Source of the DNA: JBBQNY01 sp038255255
GTDB lineage: Bacteria > Pseudomonadota > Gammaproteobacteria > Xanthomonadales > Ahniellaceae
Assembly: GCA_038255255.1 (NCBI GenBank)
Contig: JBBSLL010000002.1
Coordinates: 62,001-126,000, forward strand
DNA: 64,000 nucleotides
Direction of reading: 5' to 3'
Below, in pieces: positions 35,317 through 43,833 of this stretch (position 1 is the stretch's first letter; every line of letters starts with the position of its first letter). The notes beneath the pieces were generated by a model, which saw only the letters and a list, made by a program, of their open reading frames with translations, did no database searches and was not told the origin of the DNA. A program made the translations under genes and the position numbers.

Positions 35317-36705
35317 CTAGCTGCGCTCGCCCTTCGGATCGATGCCAAGGTCGCGGAGCTTGCGGTAGAGATGGGTACGTTCCATGCCGGTGAGCGTCGC
35401 GAGCTTGCCGACGCTGCCGTCGGCCTGGCGCAGCAGCTGGGTCAGGTAGGCGTGCTCGAAGGCGTCGCGAGCCTCGCGCAGCGGCAACGCGTAATCGATC
35501 GCGAAGGTCGCGGCGCCCGCTCCCGCGTCGGGTGTGACGCGCGTCTGGGTCGCCTGCCCCAGCGCGCGCTCGACTTCGGCCAGCTCGATGTCGCCGCTCC
35601 CGCCCAGTACCAGCAGGCGCTGCACCAGGTTGCGGAGTTCGCGCAGGTTGCCGGGCCAGGCGTGCTGGCGCAGCCGGTTCTGCGCACCCGTCGCAAAGCG
35701 CCTGTAGGGCAGCCCATCGCGATTGCTGAAGTAATCCGCGAAATGCGCCAGCAGCGTCGATACGTCCTCGGGGCGCGCGCGCAGCGGCGGCACGTCGATC
35801 GGCAGGCCGTGCAACTGGAAGTACAGATCCTCCCGGAAGCGGCCAGCGCGCACCTCGCCGGCCAGGTCGCGGGCGGTGGCGGCAATGATGCGCGCTGTCA
35901 TCGGTGCGGTCTCGCCACCGCCGCTGCGCACGAAATTGCCGTGATCGATGGCGCTCGAGAGATCGCGCTGCGCATCCGGGGTAAGTTCGGCGATGTCGTT
36001 GAGGAAGACGCTGCCGGTTCCTGCCTCGTCGAGCAGACCCGGTGTCGTGCCCGCGTCGCTGCGCGTTCCGAACAGCGCGCCGTGTTGCTTGTCGTGCGGC
36101 GTGGTGGCGAGCGACCAGACCACGAACGGCGCGGCCGAACGCGGCCCGCGCGCGTGCAGCCAGCGGGCGAGCGTCTGCTTGCCGGTGCCCGATTCGCCCA
36201 GCAGCAACAGCGGCGCGTCGACCGTCGAGACGCGCTCCAGTTGCCCGCGCAGGCTGGCCATGAGCGGACTCGTGCCGAGCGGCTCGGCGATACCGGCGAG
36301 CTGCCCACGCAGGCCCTCGTTCTCGCGCTTGAGCCGCGCGGCCTCGAGCGCACGGCCGATGATCAGCAGCAGCTTGGCCATCGACAGGGGCTTTTCGATG
36401 AAGTCGTAGGCGCCCAGGCGCGTCGCTTCGACCGCTGTCTCGATGTTGGCGTGCCCGGACATCATCACCACCGGGCACGGCAGGCCGCCCGCCTCGTTCC
36501 ACTCGCGCAGCAGGCTCACGCCATCGGTGTCGGGCATCCATACGTCGAGGAGAATGGCGTCGGGTCGCACGGCACGCCGCACCTCGCGCGCTTCGCGTGC
36601 GTCCGCGGCGGTTGCGACCGCGTAGCCCTCGTCCTCGAGGATGTCGCGGATGAGCTCGCGGATGTCCGGTTCGTCGTCGACGACCAGTATGTTTGCCTGC
36701 GCCAT
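35317..36705 (-). CDS. ntrX: NtrX-like response regulator with degenerate AAA+ domain
   Basis: 462-residue regulator, the presumed partner of NtrY. The receiver has VVDDEPD and phospho-Asp in AILLDVWMPD, plus the EKPL lysine. The AAA+ domain keeps Walker A (GESGTGKQT), but the sigma-54 contact loop GAFTGA is missing: the region reads GALFGTRSDAGTTPG. Walker B is altered to SVFLNDIAEL instead of LFLDE. The C-terminus is a Fis-type helix-turn-helix (LATLTGMERTHLYRKLRDL). Loss of GAFTGA argues against sigma-54 activation, so it may act as a repressor or on sigma-70 promoters. ntrY lies 3.2 kb upstream on the same strand, separated by other genes, whereas the two are usually adjacent. Confidence 0.85.
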   Translation of the reverse strand: MAQANILVVDDEPDIRELIRDILEDEGYAVATAADAREAREVRRAVRPDAILLDVWMPDTDGVSLLREWNEAGGLPCPVVMMSGHANIETAVEATRLGAYDFIEKPLSMAKLLLIIGRALEAARLKRENEGLRGQLAGIAEPLGTSPLMASLRGQLERVSTVDAPLLLLGESGTGKQTLARWLHARGPRSAAPFVVWSLATTPHDKQHGALFGTRSDAGTTPGLLDEAGTGSVFLNDIAELTPDAQRDLSSAIDHGNFVRSGGGETAPMTARIIAATARDLAGEVRAGRFREDLYFQLHGLPIDVPPLRARPEDVSTLLAHFADYFSNRDGLPYRRFATGAQNRLRQHAWPGNLRELRNLVQRLLVLGGSGDIELAEVERALGQATQTRVTPDAGAGAATFAIDYALPLREARDAFEHAYLTQLLRQADGSVGKLATLTGMERTHLYRKLRDLGIDPKGERS

Positions 36706-36780
36706 GGCGGTCCGTTGCGAAAAAACAACGTCCCATGGTGCAGTGCCCGGTCCGGCACCGCAAGCGCCGGCGCTGCGGGC

Positions 36781-37866
36781 CTATCCCATCCGCTGCAGCA
36801 GATTGCCGGCCGCGCGCGCGTACGGATGGTCGGCCTCGCCGAAAGTGCTCACGCCGAGATCGGGCCTCAACCAGCGAATGGCGAGCAGTGCGGTCGACGC
36901 TTCACCGACGATCGCCGCTCCGCGGGGCAGCAGCGGTAGCAGGAGTTCCATGGGCAGGGTGGCGGGCAGGACCAGTGCGTTGCCGCCGCTGGGGGCCAGG
37001 CCGCCCGGATCCGCCTCGACATCGCGTGGGTGGTACTTGATCGCGACGCGCTCGCCCTTCCCGGCCGCGTCGCGCAGCCGACTACGCAGCGAATCGAGCA
37101 GGCCCGGGGAGGCGCGCAGGAGATTGGAATGCGGCAGGATCCAGACCTGCGTGCAGCGGGCGACGGCGTGGCGATCGAGATCGAACTCCCTCGCCGCCGT
37201 TGCCGCAAGCCGCAACCAGGCTCGACCGGTGAACCATTCGCGGGGCAAGGCGCGCAAGCGTGCGGGTTCGTACACCGCCGGCGCCAGGGCCGGCAGCGCG
37301 AGCCACGTGTGCGCGATCCACGACGTGGTGCCGACGTGCGCCGCGCGCTGCCACCAGCGACCGTACGTCACGCGCTTGGCGAGCGCATCGAGCGTGCGCG
37401 TCAGGGGGCGCTGTCGAACGTCGCCGAGGTAGGTGTACAGGCCATCGTCCAGGTACTCGCCGGGCGGTTCGCCAATCCGCACGGCGGCGTTGTGCAGGGC
37501 GAACTGCGTTTCGACCTTGCGGTCGTTGCCGAGCCACACGCTGGCCGGCTGCAGTTCCGCGTCGTGGGTCACGATGCGCGCCAGCGCTTCGTGGCGCACC
37601 GCGCGCTTGATCGCAACGCGCCGGAAAAACTGCAGCAATCCACGCGCGCGATCCGGTGCGCCACGCGCGTGCTCGTCGAAGCGGCCCGGCAGGCACTCGA
37701 TGAGTTCGAAAGGATTGTCGCGCCAGCGTGCGAGCAGCCCGGCGAGGCGCACGGCGTGCTCGAAGTCGCCCAGCAGCAGCAGGCGCGCGCGTCCCCCGTG
37801 CGCGCGCGCGGCGGCGGCGCAGGCCAGCGCGATGAGAGGCGTGGAGGCGAGGTGGAGACTGGGCAC
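36781..37866 (-). CDS. predicted polysialyltransferase-like glycosyltransferase
   Basis: 361-residue protein, weakly similar to bacterial polysialyl/lipooligosaccharide sialyltransferase-type enzymes. The opening RARLLLLGDFEHAVRLAGLL looks like a first Rossmann strand and loop. Near the C-terminus, ERVAIKYHPRDVE carries the KxHP motif that binds CMP in that group, followed by AAIVGEASTALLAIRWLRP, a typical donor-site strand. No sugar specificity can be given. The start is uncertain: GTG at 37866 lies just before the domain but lacks a strong ribosome site. It stands between ntrX and a GT2 glycosyltransferase gene on the same strand. Confidence 0.6.
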   Translation of the reverse strand: MPSLHLASTPLIALACAAAARAHGGRARLLLLGDFEHAVRLAGLLARWRDNPFELIECLPGRFDEHARGAPDRARGLLQFFRRVAIKRAVRHEALARIVTHDAELQPASVWLGNDRKVETQFALHNAAVRIGEPPGEYLDDGLYTYLGDVRQRPLTRTLDALAKRVTYGRWWQRAAHVGTTSWIAHTWLALPALAPAVYEPARLRALPREWFTGRAWLRLAATAAREFDLDRHAVARCTQVWILPHSNLLRASPGLLDSLRSRLRDAAGKGERVAIKYHPRDVEADPGGLAPSGGNALVLPATLPMELLLPLLPRGAAIVGEASTALLAIRWLRPDLGVSTFGEADHPYARAAGNLLQRMG

Positions 37867-37939
37867 GGGCTTTGATTCGGCGCCCCGCGTCGCGGTGCTG
37901 CTCCCCAACGCCTCTGGCGAACTCGGACCCTCTCCCCCA

Positions 37940-37962
37940 CCCCTCTCCCGATGGGAGAGGGG
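37940..37962 (-). repeat. CCCCTCTCCC hairpin after the GT2 gene
   Basis: A perfect 10-bp stem (CCCCTCTCCC / GGGAGAGGGG) with a GAT loop begins two bases after the stop codon of the GT2 glycosyltransferase. More C/T-rich sequence (CCCTCTCCC) precedes it on the plus strand. The composition resembles part of a dispersed intergenic repeat rather than a terminator, as no T-run follows. Confidence 0.55.
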
Positions 37963-37963
37963 C

Positions 37964-38833
37964 TCAATAGCGTTCACTTCCCTTCGCTTCGGTAGAGGTT
38001 TGCACGTGCTGGTGCAGGTCGAGTCCGAACGCGGTGCGGGTGGCGCGCGTGGCGCGCGTGGTGGCGCGGATGCGCTCGTTGGCCGCGCGCATGCCGGGCT
38101 CGACATAGCCGCGAGGATGGTCGAGGTGCACGCAGATCGCAGCGAACCGCACCTGCTTGCCGCGTACGCCGGCGTTCTCCAGCCGCTCGCCCAGCTCGAG
38201 GTCTTCGCCACCGTAGGTCATCCGCTCGTCGAACCCGTTGGCGTGCATGAGATCCACTCGCCAGCCTGACGCGTTGTTGCCGCTCCATCGCGGGCGCGTC
38301 GGGGTCGTGGCGTTGAGCAGGGTTTCGCGCCATCCCGCGCGCGACCACAGCTTGAGCGATCGCTGCCTGCGCGGCAGGCCCTGCGCGATGAGCCAGTCGA
38401 GGTCGCAGTGGCGCCGCTGTGCAATTGCGTCGTCATCGATACGAGTACTGACGTCTTGCGGCAGCTTGCAGTAGCCGCCGCCGAGGAACCTGCCCGGTTC
38501 GCGCAGGCGCAGGTGGGCCGATACAAAATCGTGGCGCGGCACGCAGTCGCCGTCGGTGAAGACCAGGTAATCGGAACGCGCGGCAAGAATGCCGAGATTG
38601 AGCGCGCGGCACTTGCGGAATCCCTGGTCCTCCTGCCACGCGTGGCTGAGGGTGAAAGGCAGCTTCGCGCGATTCATCTCGATGAGCGCACGCGTTTCGT
38701 CGCCGGAGCCGTCGTCGACCACGATCAGTTCGAAGTCGGCGCGGTCCTGGTGCGCGAAACCCGCGAGGCACCGCTGCAGCAGGCCCGGCTGGTTGTAAGT
38801 GCTGACGATGACGCTGGCGGTCGGCGCGGACAT
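37964..38833 (-). CDS. family 2 glycosyltransferase
   Basis: 289-residue GT-A-fold inverting glycosyltransferase. ASVIVSTYNQPGLLQRCL opens the nucleotide-binding fold, VVDDGSGDETRA carries the first acidic pair and VFTDGDCVPR the DxD-type metal motif. EDQGFRKCRALNLGI matches chondroitin-polymerase-like GT2 members, and FDERMTYGGEDLELGERL is the acceptor-side GGEDxE motif. It is probably cytoplasmic and adds sugars to a surface glycan. Divergent from the GT8-like gene by 63 bases. One of three glycan genes between ntrX and ntrY. Confidence 0.9.
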   Translation of the reverse strand: MSAPTASVIVSTYNQPGLLQRCLAGFAHQDRADFELIVVDDGSGDETRALIEMNRAKLPFTLSHAWQEDQGFRKCRALNLGILAARSDYLVFTDGDCVPRHDFVSAHLRLREPGRFLGGGYCKLPQDVSTRIDDDAIAQRRHCDLDWLIAQGLPRRQRSLKLWSRAGWRETLLNATTPTRPRWSGNNASGWRVDLMHANGFDERMTYGGEDLELGERLENAGVRGKQVRFAAICVHLDHPRGYVEPGMRAANERIRATTRATRATRTAFGLDLHQHVQTSTEAKGSERY

Positions 38834-38896
38834 GCGGAAATGATCGCACGGCGCCGCGGCTCCTCCAGGCCCTAGCGGTAGCGGCGTCGCGGCGGC

Positions 38897-39874
38897 ATGC
38901 TTGCCGTCATGGCCAGCGAAATCGAAACGGGCGACGGGACGATCCGCATTTACTGCGGCGCCGATCGCAGCCAGCAGCTGGCGTTCCGCGTGCTCGCGGA
39001 GTCCATCCGCCGGCACACGGCACGCACCGTCGAGATCCGCGCAATCGACAATGGCGACGCACCTGCGGTCGCCGATCCGCGCCATGCGCCCTACACCGAG
39101 TTCAGCTTCGCGCGCTTCGCGATACCGGCACTGGCAGGGCATCGCGGCCGCGCCATCTACCTCGATTCGGACATGCTCGTGTTCCGCGACATCGGCGAGC
39201 TGTGGGATGCGCCGCTCGGCACGGCGACCGTGGCGATCGAGATCGGCTCGCGCAGCGATCCCGAACAGACCGCGCACGCGCGCAACCGGCACGCGGCGGT
39301 GATGCTGCTCGATTGCGGGCGGCTCGACTGGGACGTTGCGCGGATCGTCGCGGGACTCGGGCGCGACTACGACTACAACGCGCTGATGACACTCGATCCG
39401 GTGCTCGCGCCCGGCGAGCTGCGCGAATCGATTCCACGCGGCTGGAACGACCTCGACCGCTTCGATGCGCAGCGCACGCGGCTGCTGCATTTCACCGAGA
39501 TCCGTACCCAGCCCTGGGTGTCACCGGCGCACCCGCACGGCGCTCTGTGGATCGATGCCGTGCGCCGCATGCTCGGGGAAGGCACGCTCACCGTCGAAGA
39601 GCTCGAGGCGGAAATCGCAGCCGGCCACGCGCGGCCGTCGCTCGCGCTGCAGCTTGGGATTCGCAACGAGCCGGGAGTCGACGCCAGTGCAGCCGGCGCG
39701 CTCGCGAACTTCGACAAGGTCAGCGGCTTCGTGGCGCATCGCCAACTGCTCGCGCGGTTTGCGGAGCGCAAGCGCGCGATCGCGCGCGCCCGTCGCGATG
39801 CCGACGAACGCCGCAGACCCGCGCTCGCGTGGTGGTACCGGATGCGCTACCAGCTCCGCCACGGCCGCGACTGA
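38897..39874 (+). CDS. family 8-like glycosyltransferase
   Basis: 325-residue retaining-type glycosyltransferase. IRIYCGADRSQQLAFRVLA starts the GT-A fold. AIYLDSDMLVFRDIGELWD contains the DxD metal motif in the typical GT8 context. Later GWNDLDRF and LLHFTEIRTQPW match the GT8 metal-binding His block. The C-terminal 60 residues are basic and helical. It is the only plus-strand gene between ntrX and ntrY. ATG 38909 (MASEIETGDG) is an alternative start; neither has a strong ribosome site. Confidence 0.85.
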   Translation: MLAVMASEIETGDGTIRIYCGADRSQQLAFRVLAESIRRHTARTVEIRAIDNGDAPAVADPRHAPYTEFSFARFAIPALAGHRGRAIYLDSDMLVFRDIGELWDAPLGTATVAIEIGSRSDPEQTAHARNRHAAVMLLDCGRLDWDVARIVAGLGRDYDYNALMTLDPVLAPGELRESIPRGWNDLDRFDAQRTRLLHFTEIRTQPWVSPAHPHGALWIDAVRRMLGEGTLTVEELEAEIAAGHARPSLALQLGIRNEPGVDASAAGALANFDKVSGFVAHRQLLARFAERKRAIARARRDADERRRPALAWWYRMRYQLRHGRD

Positions 39875-39891
39875 AGCCCGGAATTCCGTCC

Positions 39892-42024
39892 TCAGGCCAG
39901 TGGCAGGGCCAGTGTGAATCGCGCCCCGCCCCCCGGTGCGTTCTGCGCGCGCACTGTGCCGCCATGCTCCTCGGCGATGCGCTTGGCGATTGCGAGCCCG
40001 AGCCCCGTGCCTTTGGGTTTGCTGCTGGTGTAAGGCTCGAACCAGCCGGCATCGAAACCGGCTGGAAGCCCGGGTCCGAAGTCGCGCACAACCAGCTCGA
40101 TCCTGTCGCCGCGCGCGCGCGTGCCCACCTCGAGCGGCGCCGGTTGTCGACCTGCGTCTGCCTCGATCGCGTTCTTGATGAGGTTGTGCAGTAGTTGCCG
40201 CAGGCGTCCGCGGTCGCCTCGCACGCGCGGCAAGTCCCCCGCGTAGTCGCGCCGCGCCTCCACCTGGCCGGACTGCTGGTAAAGCTCGAGCACTTCATCG
40301 GCCAGCGCATTGAGGTCGACGGGGTCGCGGCGCAGTTGCGGCGTGCGCGCGTAATCGGCAAAAGCGTCGACCAGATCCTTGAGCGCATCGACCTGCGCGA
40401 TCACGGTCTGCGTCGTCTTCTCCAGCACCTGCGCGCGTTCGTCGTCGAGTACCCCGGTGAGCTTGTGGCGCAGGCGCTCCGCGGCGAGCCGGATGGGGGT
40501 GAGCGGATTCTTGATCTCGTGCGCGAGGCGTCGCGCGACTTCGGCCCATGCCACCTCGCGCTGCGCGCGATTCCACTCGGTCAGGTCGTCCAGAACCACC
40601 ACGTGCCCGCCCTCCGCGCCAGCGACGGTCGGCAGCGCCGCGCCGCGCAGGGCGAGAATCTGCACCAGGTCGCCGCGCGCGACGCGCACCTCGTCGCGCC
40701 ACTCGCGCGCTCCGCTGCCGTGGTGGGAGGCGATCGTCTCGAACAGCGGCGCCAGTGCCGGCGCCGCCCGCGCCATTTCATTGATGTCGCGATCGACCAG
40801 ATCCACGGGCGGCAATGCAAGCTGCGCGGCAGCCGCGGCGTTGGCGCTGCGCAGCGTGCCGTTGGCGGCGAAGGTGAGCACGCCTGACGTCAGCCGCTCG
40901 AGCACAGCCGCCAGCCATGCGCGCTGCTCGTCGCTGGCTGCCCGCACCGCCGCCTCCCGGCCGCGCATGTCCTCGAGCTGGAACGACATGCGATTGAAGG
41001 CGTCGGTAAGTGCGCCGATCTCATCTCCCGACACGGCGACGACCTGCTCCCCGAAGCGGCCTTCGGCGATGCCATCGGCCACGCCTGCGAGCCGAGCGAT
41101 CGGCTGCACGAGCCGGCGCGCGAGACCGAACGAGGCGAGCACCGCGAGCAGGATCGCAAGTAGCAGCACCAGGCTCAGCAGCATGACGAAGGTGGTCTTG
41201 AGGGAGCCGCGCAGGAAATCCAGGCGCCGGTAATCGTGAATGCTCTGCTCGATGTTGCGGGTGAGCGGACGGGCCGTCGCAGGCAGCGGGAACAGCGCGC
41301 GCAGCACGCGCTGTCCGTCCACCGCGACCAGTGCGGCCTGCAGCACACCGTCATCGAATGGCTGCGGTCGCACCAGCACACCCCCATCGCGCGCCGCGAG
41401 CAGGTCGGCGTCGGGCGGCGCGCTCGGCAGCAGGAGCCGCGGGTCGTTGCTCGCGGCGGCGATCAGGCTGCCGTCCACTGCGAATACGGCGAGCTGCAGC
41501 GCCTCGCTGTCGCCGAGCGCCCGCTCGAGCGCGTCGTCCAGTTCCGACTCCTCGAGCACCGCGAGCCGTTGCGAAAGGCTCAATGCCTGCTGGCGGGCCC
41601 GCACGCCGACGTCGTCGATCACAAAGTGACCGAGCGCCAGCGCGTCGTCGAGTGCGCTCTCGATGCGCACGTTGAACCAGCTGTCGATGCTGCTCGTGAG
41701 GAACTTGAGCGCGAATCCGTACACCAGGATCAGCGGCGGCAGGGCCAGCACCAGCAGCCAGGGCAACAGGCGCAACGCGAGGCGCGCGCCTGGCTCTCGT
41801 TGTCGCAACTGTCGCCGCAAGCCCAGCACGCGTCGCGCGATCACCCCGAGCAGCAGCAGCACGGCTGCCGCGGCGCCCGCGAACAGCCACGGCGAGTACC
41901 GCTGCAGGCGGCCCACGTCCTGCTCGGCGTCGCCCGCCAGCAACAGCGCAGTCACCAGCAGCGCGACCAGCGCCAGCGCGGGTACGCCTGCCGACAGCAG
42001 GCGGATCAGGCGGCGGCTGTCCAC
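39892..42024 (-). CDS. ntrY: NtrY-like transmembrane sensor histidine kinase
   Basis: 710-residue sensor kinase. Several hydrophobic N-terminal helices (LSAGVPALALVALLVTALLL and LALRLLPWLLVLALPPLIL) frame a periplasmic segment of about 200 residues, then FVMLLSLVLLLAILLAVLA before a HAMP linker. A PAS domain follows, then H-box AHEIKNPLTPIRLAAERL with the phospho-His, N-box LHNLIKNAIEAD and G-boxes DFGPGL and GTGLGLAIAKRIAEEHGG. The start is GTG at 42024, overlapping the DUF4390 stop by 19 bases with GAGG upstream; the frame opening at 42255 runs through DUF4390. It presumably signals to the NtrX encoded 3.2 kb away. Confidence 0.9.
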   Translation of the reverse strand: MDSRRLIRLLSAGVPALALVALLVTALLLAGDAEQDVGRLQRYSPWLFAGAAAAVLLLLGVIARRVLGLRRQLRQREPGARLALRLLPWLLVLALPPLILVYGFALKFLTSSIDSWFNVRIESALDDALALGHFVIDDVGVRARQQALSLSQRLAVLEESELDDALERALGDSEALQLAVFAVDGSLIAAASNDPRLLLPSAPPDADLLAARDGGVLVRPQPFDDGVLQAALVAVDGQRVLRALFPLPATARPLTRNIEQSIHDYRRLDFLRGSLKTTFVMLLSLVLLLAILLAVLASFGLARRLVQPIARLAGVADGIAEGRFGEQVVAVSGDEIGALTDAFNRMSFQLEDMRGREAAVRAASDEQRAWLAAVLERLTSGVLTFAANGTLRSANAAAAAQLALPPVDLVDRDINEMARAAPALAPLFETIASHHGSGAREWRDEVRVARGDLVQILALRGAALPTVAGAEGGHVVVLDDLTEWNRAQREVAWAEVARRLAHEIKNPLTPIRLAAERLRHKLTGVLDDERAQVLEKTTQTVIAQVDALKDLVDAFADYARTPQLRRDPVDLNALADEVLELYQQSGQVEARRDYAGDLPRVRGDRGRLRQLLHNLIKNAIEADAGRQPAPLEVGTRARGDRIELVVRDFGPGLPAGFDAGWFEPYTSSKPKGTGLGLAIAKRIAEEHGGTVRAQNAPGGGARFTLALPLA

Positions 42025-42557
42025 ATCACCTCGCCGCTGTCCATGCGCCAGGTCCGCGAGAACCACGCCGGCAAGCGCAGCGGCCCTGGCAGCGACGACT
42101 GCGGAAGTCGCACCCGCAGGCTGTATTCGCGCGATCCCGACAACAGCTGCCAGCTCGAGCCGAGCGGCAATCGCACCTGGTCGATCGCGGCGAGCAGCTG
42201 GCTCCGGCTCGCGAACAGGCGCGGCGGCTCGCTGTCGAGCCGCGCGAGCTGCCACTGCCTGACGAGCGGCTGGTAGCTGAGCACGAGCACGTGGCGCTCG
42301 AACGCCACGCGGTTGGACATGTCGCGCCCGCCCAGGTTGAACTCGATCTGCAGCGGCACGCCGTGCGACAGGGCCTCGAGCACTTCGGGGCGGGGCGCGA
42401 AATCGAGATCCACGACCAGCGAGGCTTGGGTCGCCAGCTCCACGCGTGCCTCGTGCACGCGCAACGCCCGCGTCGCCTCGTCCCCGCTGCAGCCGCAGAG
42501 TGCGAGCAGCGCGGCCAGTGCAGCCGGCCTATGCGCCGGCGTGTTCCAGCGCGGCAT
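42006..42557 (-). CDS. DUF4390 family lipoprotein
   Basis: 183-residue predicted lipoprotein of unknown function. The signal AALAALLALCGC gives a lipobox at LCGC. The mature beta-rich domain has VVDLDFAPRPEVLEALSHGVPLQIEF, RHVLVLSYQPLVRQWQLA and YSLRVRLPQSSLPGPLRLP, typical of DUF4390. This family is usually found between rsmB and ntrY, exactly as here. The ATG at 42557 overlaps the rsmB end by 29 bases. The stop overlaps the ntrY start, indicating a tightly coupled operon rsmB-DUF4390-ntrY. Confidence 0.85.
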   Translation of the reverse strand: MPRWNTPAHRPAALAALLALCGCSGDEATRALRVHEARVELATQASLVVDLDFAPRPEVLEALSHGVPLQIEFNLGGRDMSNRVAFERHVLVLSYQPLVRQWQLARLDSEPPRLFASRSQLLAAIDQVRLPLGSSWQLLSGSREYSLRVRLPQSSLPGPLRLPAWFSRTWRMDSGEVMWTAAA

Positions 42558-43833
42558 AGAAGAACCCGTCCATGCCCTCGCGCCCCGGGAGGTTCTGCCG
42601 GCCTGCGCCGGACACGATGCCGAACGCATGCGGCACCGCATCGCGCGCCCGAGCGCCCGGCGTACGCGAGAGAAAAGCCGCGAGTTGATGCGCATTTTCA
42701 TCGCTCAGCACCGAGCAGGTTGCATAGACTAGCCGCCCGCCGGGTGCGAGCAAGGGCCACAGCGCGTCGAGCAGTCGCGATTGCAGCTCGATCGCGGCGA
42801 TCACGTCCTGCGGCCTGCGCAACCAGCGGACGTCCGGATGCCGCCGGATCACACCCGTGCCGGAGCATGGGGCGTCGATGAGAATGCGATCGAAGCGCCG
42901 ACCGTCCCACCACGTTTCCGGCGATGCCGCATCGGCGCAGCGCACTTCGCAGGCCACGCCCATTCGCGCGAGATTGGTGTTGAGCCGCGGTATGCGTGCC
43001 GGATTGATTTCAAGCGCGAGCAGATCGACGCCGGGCGTTCGCGCCGCGATATGCGCAGTCTTGCCGCCGGGCGCCGCGCACGCGTCCAGCACCCGATGGC
43101 CCGGTCGTGCGTCCAGTACGTCGACCGCGTACTGCGCCGCACCGTCCTGCACGGCGAACGCGCCTTCGCTGTACCCGGGCAGCGCGAGGATCGGGGTGGA
43201 CTCGGCGAGTACCAGGGCGTCAGCGAGGGGCGGATACGCGGTGGTCACGAACTCGTGCGCCGCCAGCCATCCCTGAAGCTGTTCGAGACGCGCGCGCGGG
43301 GTGTGCACGCGCAGCCATGTTGGCGCCATCGTGTTGTTGGCCGCGACGATATCGGGCCATTGCTGCGGCCAGTCGCGTTGCAGCTTCTCGAGCAGCCAGC
43401 GCGGGTGCTCGAAGCGGATCTGCGGATCCTCGCTGGCGGAAATCTCGGCGAGCGCCAGCGGGGCCCGACGCAGCACGGCGTTCACGAGTCCGGCGAACTG
43501 CGGACGCTTGAGGATGCGCACCGCCGCGACGGTGGCATCGACCGCCGCGTACGGCGGCGTAATGCCCTGGTCGAGTTGCGCCAGGCCCGCCATCAGCAAC
43601 TCGTAGACCAGCCCCTGCTCGCGCGGCAATGGCTTGTTGAGCAGGGTGGTCAGCGCCGCGGCGTAGCGGAAGCGGTGGCGCAATGCGGTGCGGACAATGG
43701 CGCGCAGCAGTGCACGGTCGCGCGAATCAGGCAACCGCGCGTCCGCGACCGGCAGGGCGAGATCGAGCGGCTCGCGCCCACCGATGACGGCGTTGAGCAC
43801 CCGCGCCGCCTGGACCCGCGCGTCGCCACTCAT
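42529..43833 (-). CDS. rsmB: 16S rRNA m5C967 methyltransferase
   Basis: Methylates C967 of 16S rRNA using S-adenosylmethionine. 434 residues, matching E. coli RsmB in size. An N-terminal NusB-like helical domain (about 1-140) precedes the Rossmann domain: motif I VLDACAAPGGKTAHIA, LLALEINPARIPRL, the catalytic PCS motif in DAPCSGTGVIRRHPD, and motif VI LVYATCS with the second cysteine. The ATG at 43833 overlaps the fmt stop (ATGA). It belongs to the def-fmt-rsmB-DUF4390-ntrY chain. Confidence 0.97.
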   Translation of the reverse strand: MSGDARVQAARVLNAVIGGREPLDLALPVADARLPDSRDRALLRAIVRTALRHRFRYAAALTTLLNKPLPREQGLVYELLMAGLAQLDQGITPPYAAVDATVAAVRILKRPQFAGLVNAVLRRAPLALAEISASEDPQIRFEHPRWLLEKLQRDWPQQWPDIVAANNTMAPTWLRVHTPRARLEQLQGWLAAHEFVTTAYPPLADALVLAESTPILALPGYSEGAFAVQDGAAQYAVDVLDARPGHRVLDACAAPGGKTAHIAARTPGVDLLALEINPARIPRLNTNLARMGVACEVRCADAASPETWWDGRRFDRILIDAPCSGTGVIRRHPDVRWLRRPQDVIAAIELQSRLLDALWPLLAPGGRLVYATCSVLSDENAHQLAAFLSRTPGARARDAVPHAFGIVSGAGRQNLPGREGMDGFFYAALEHAGA

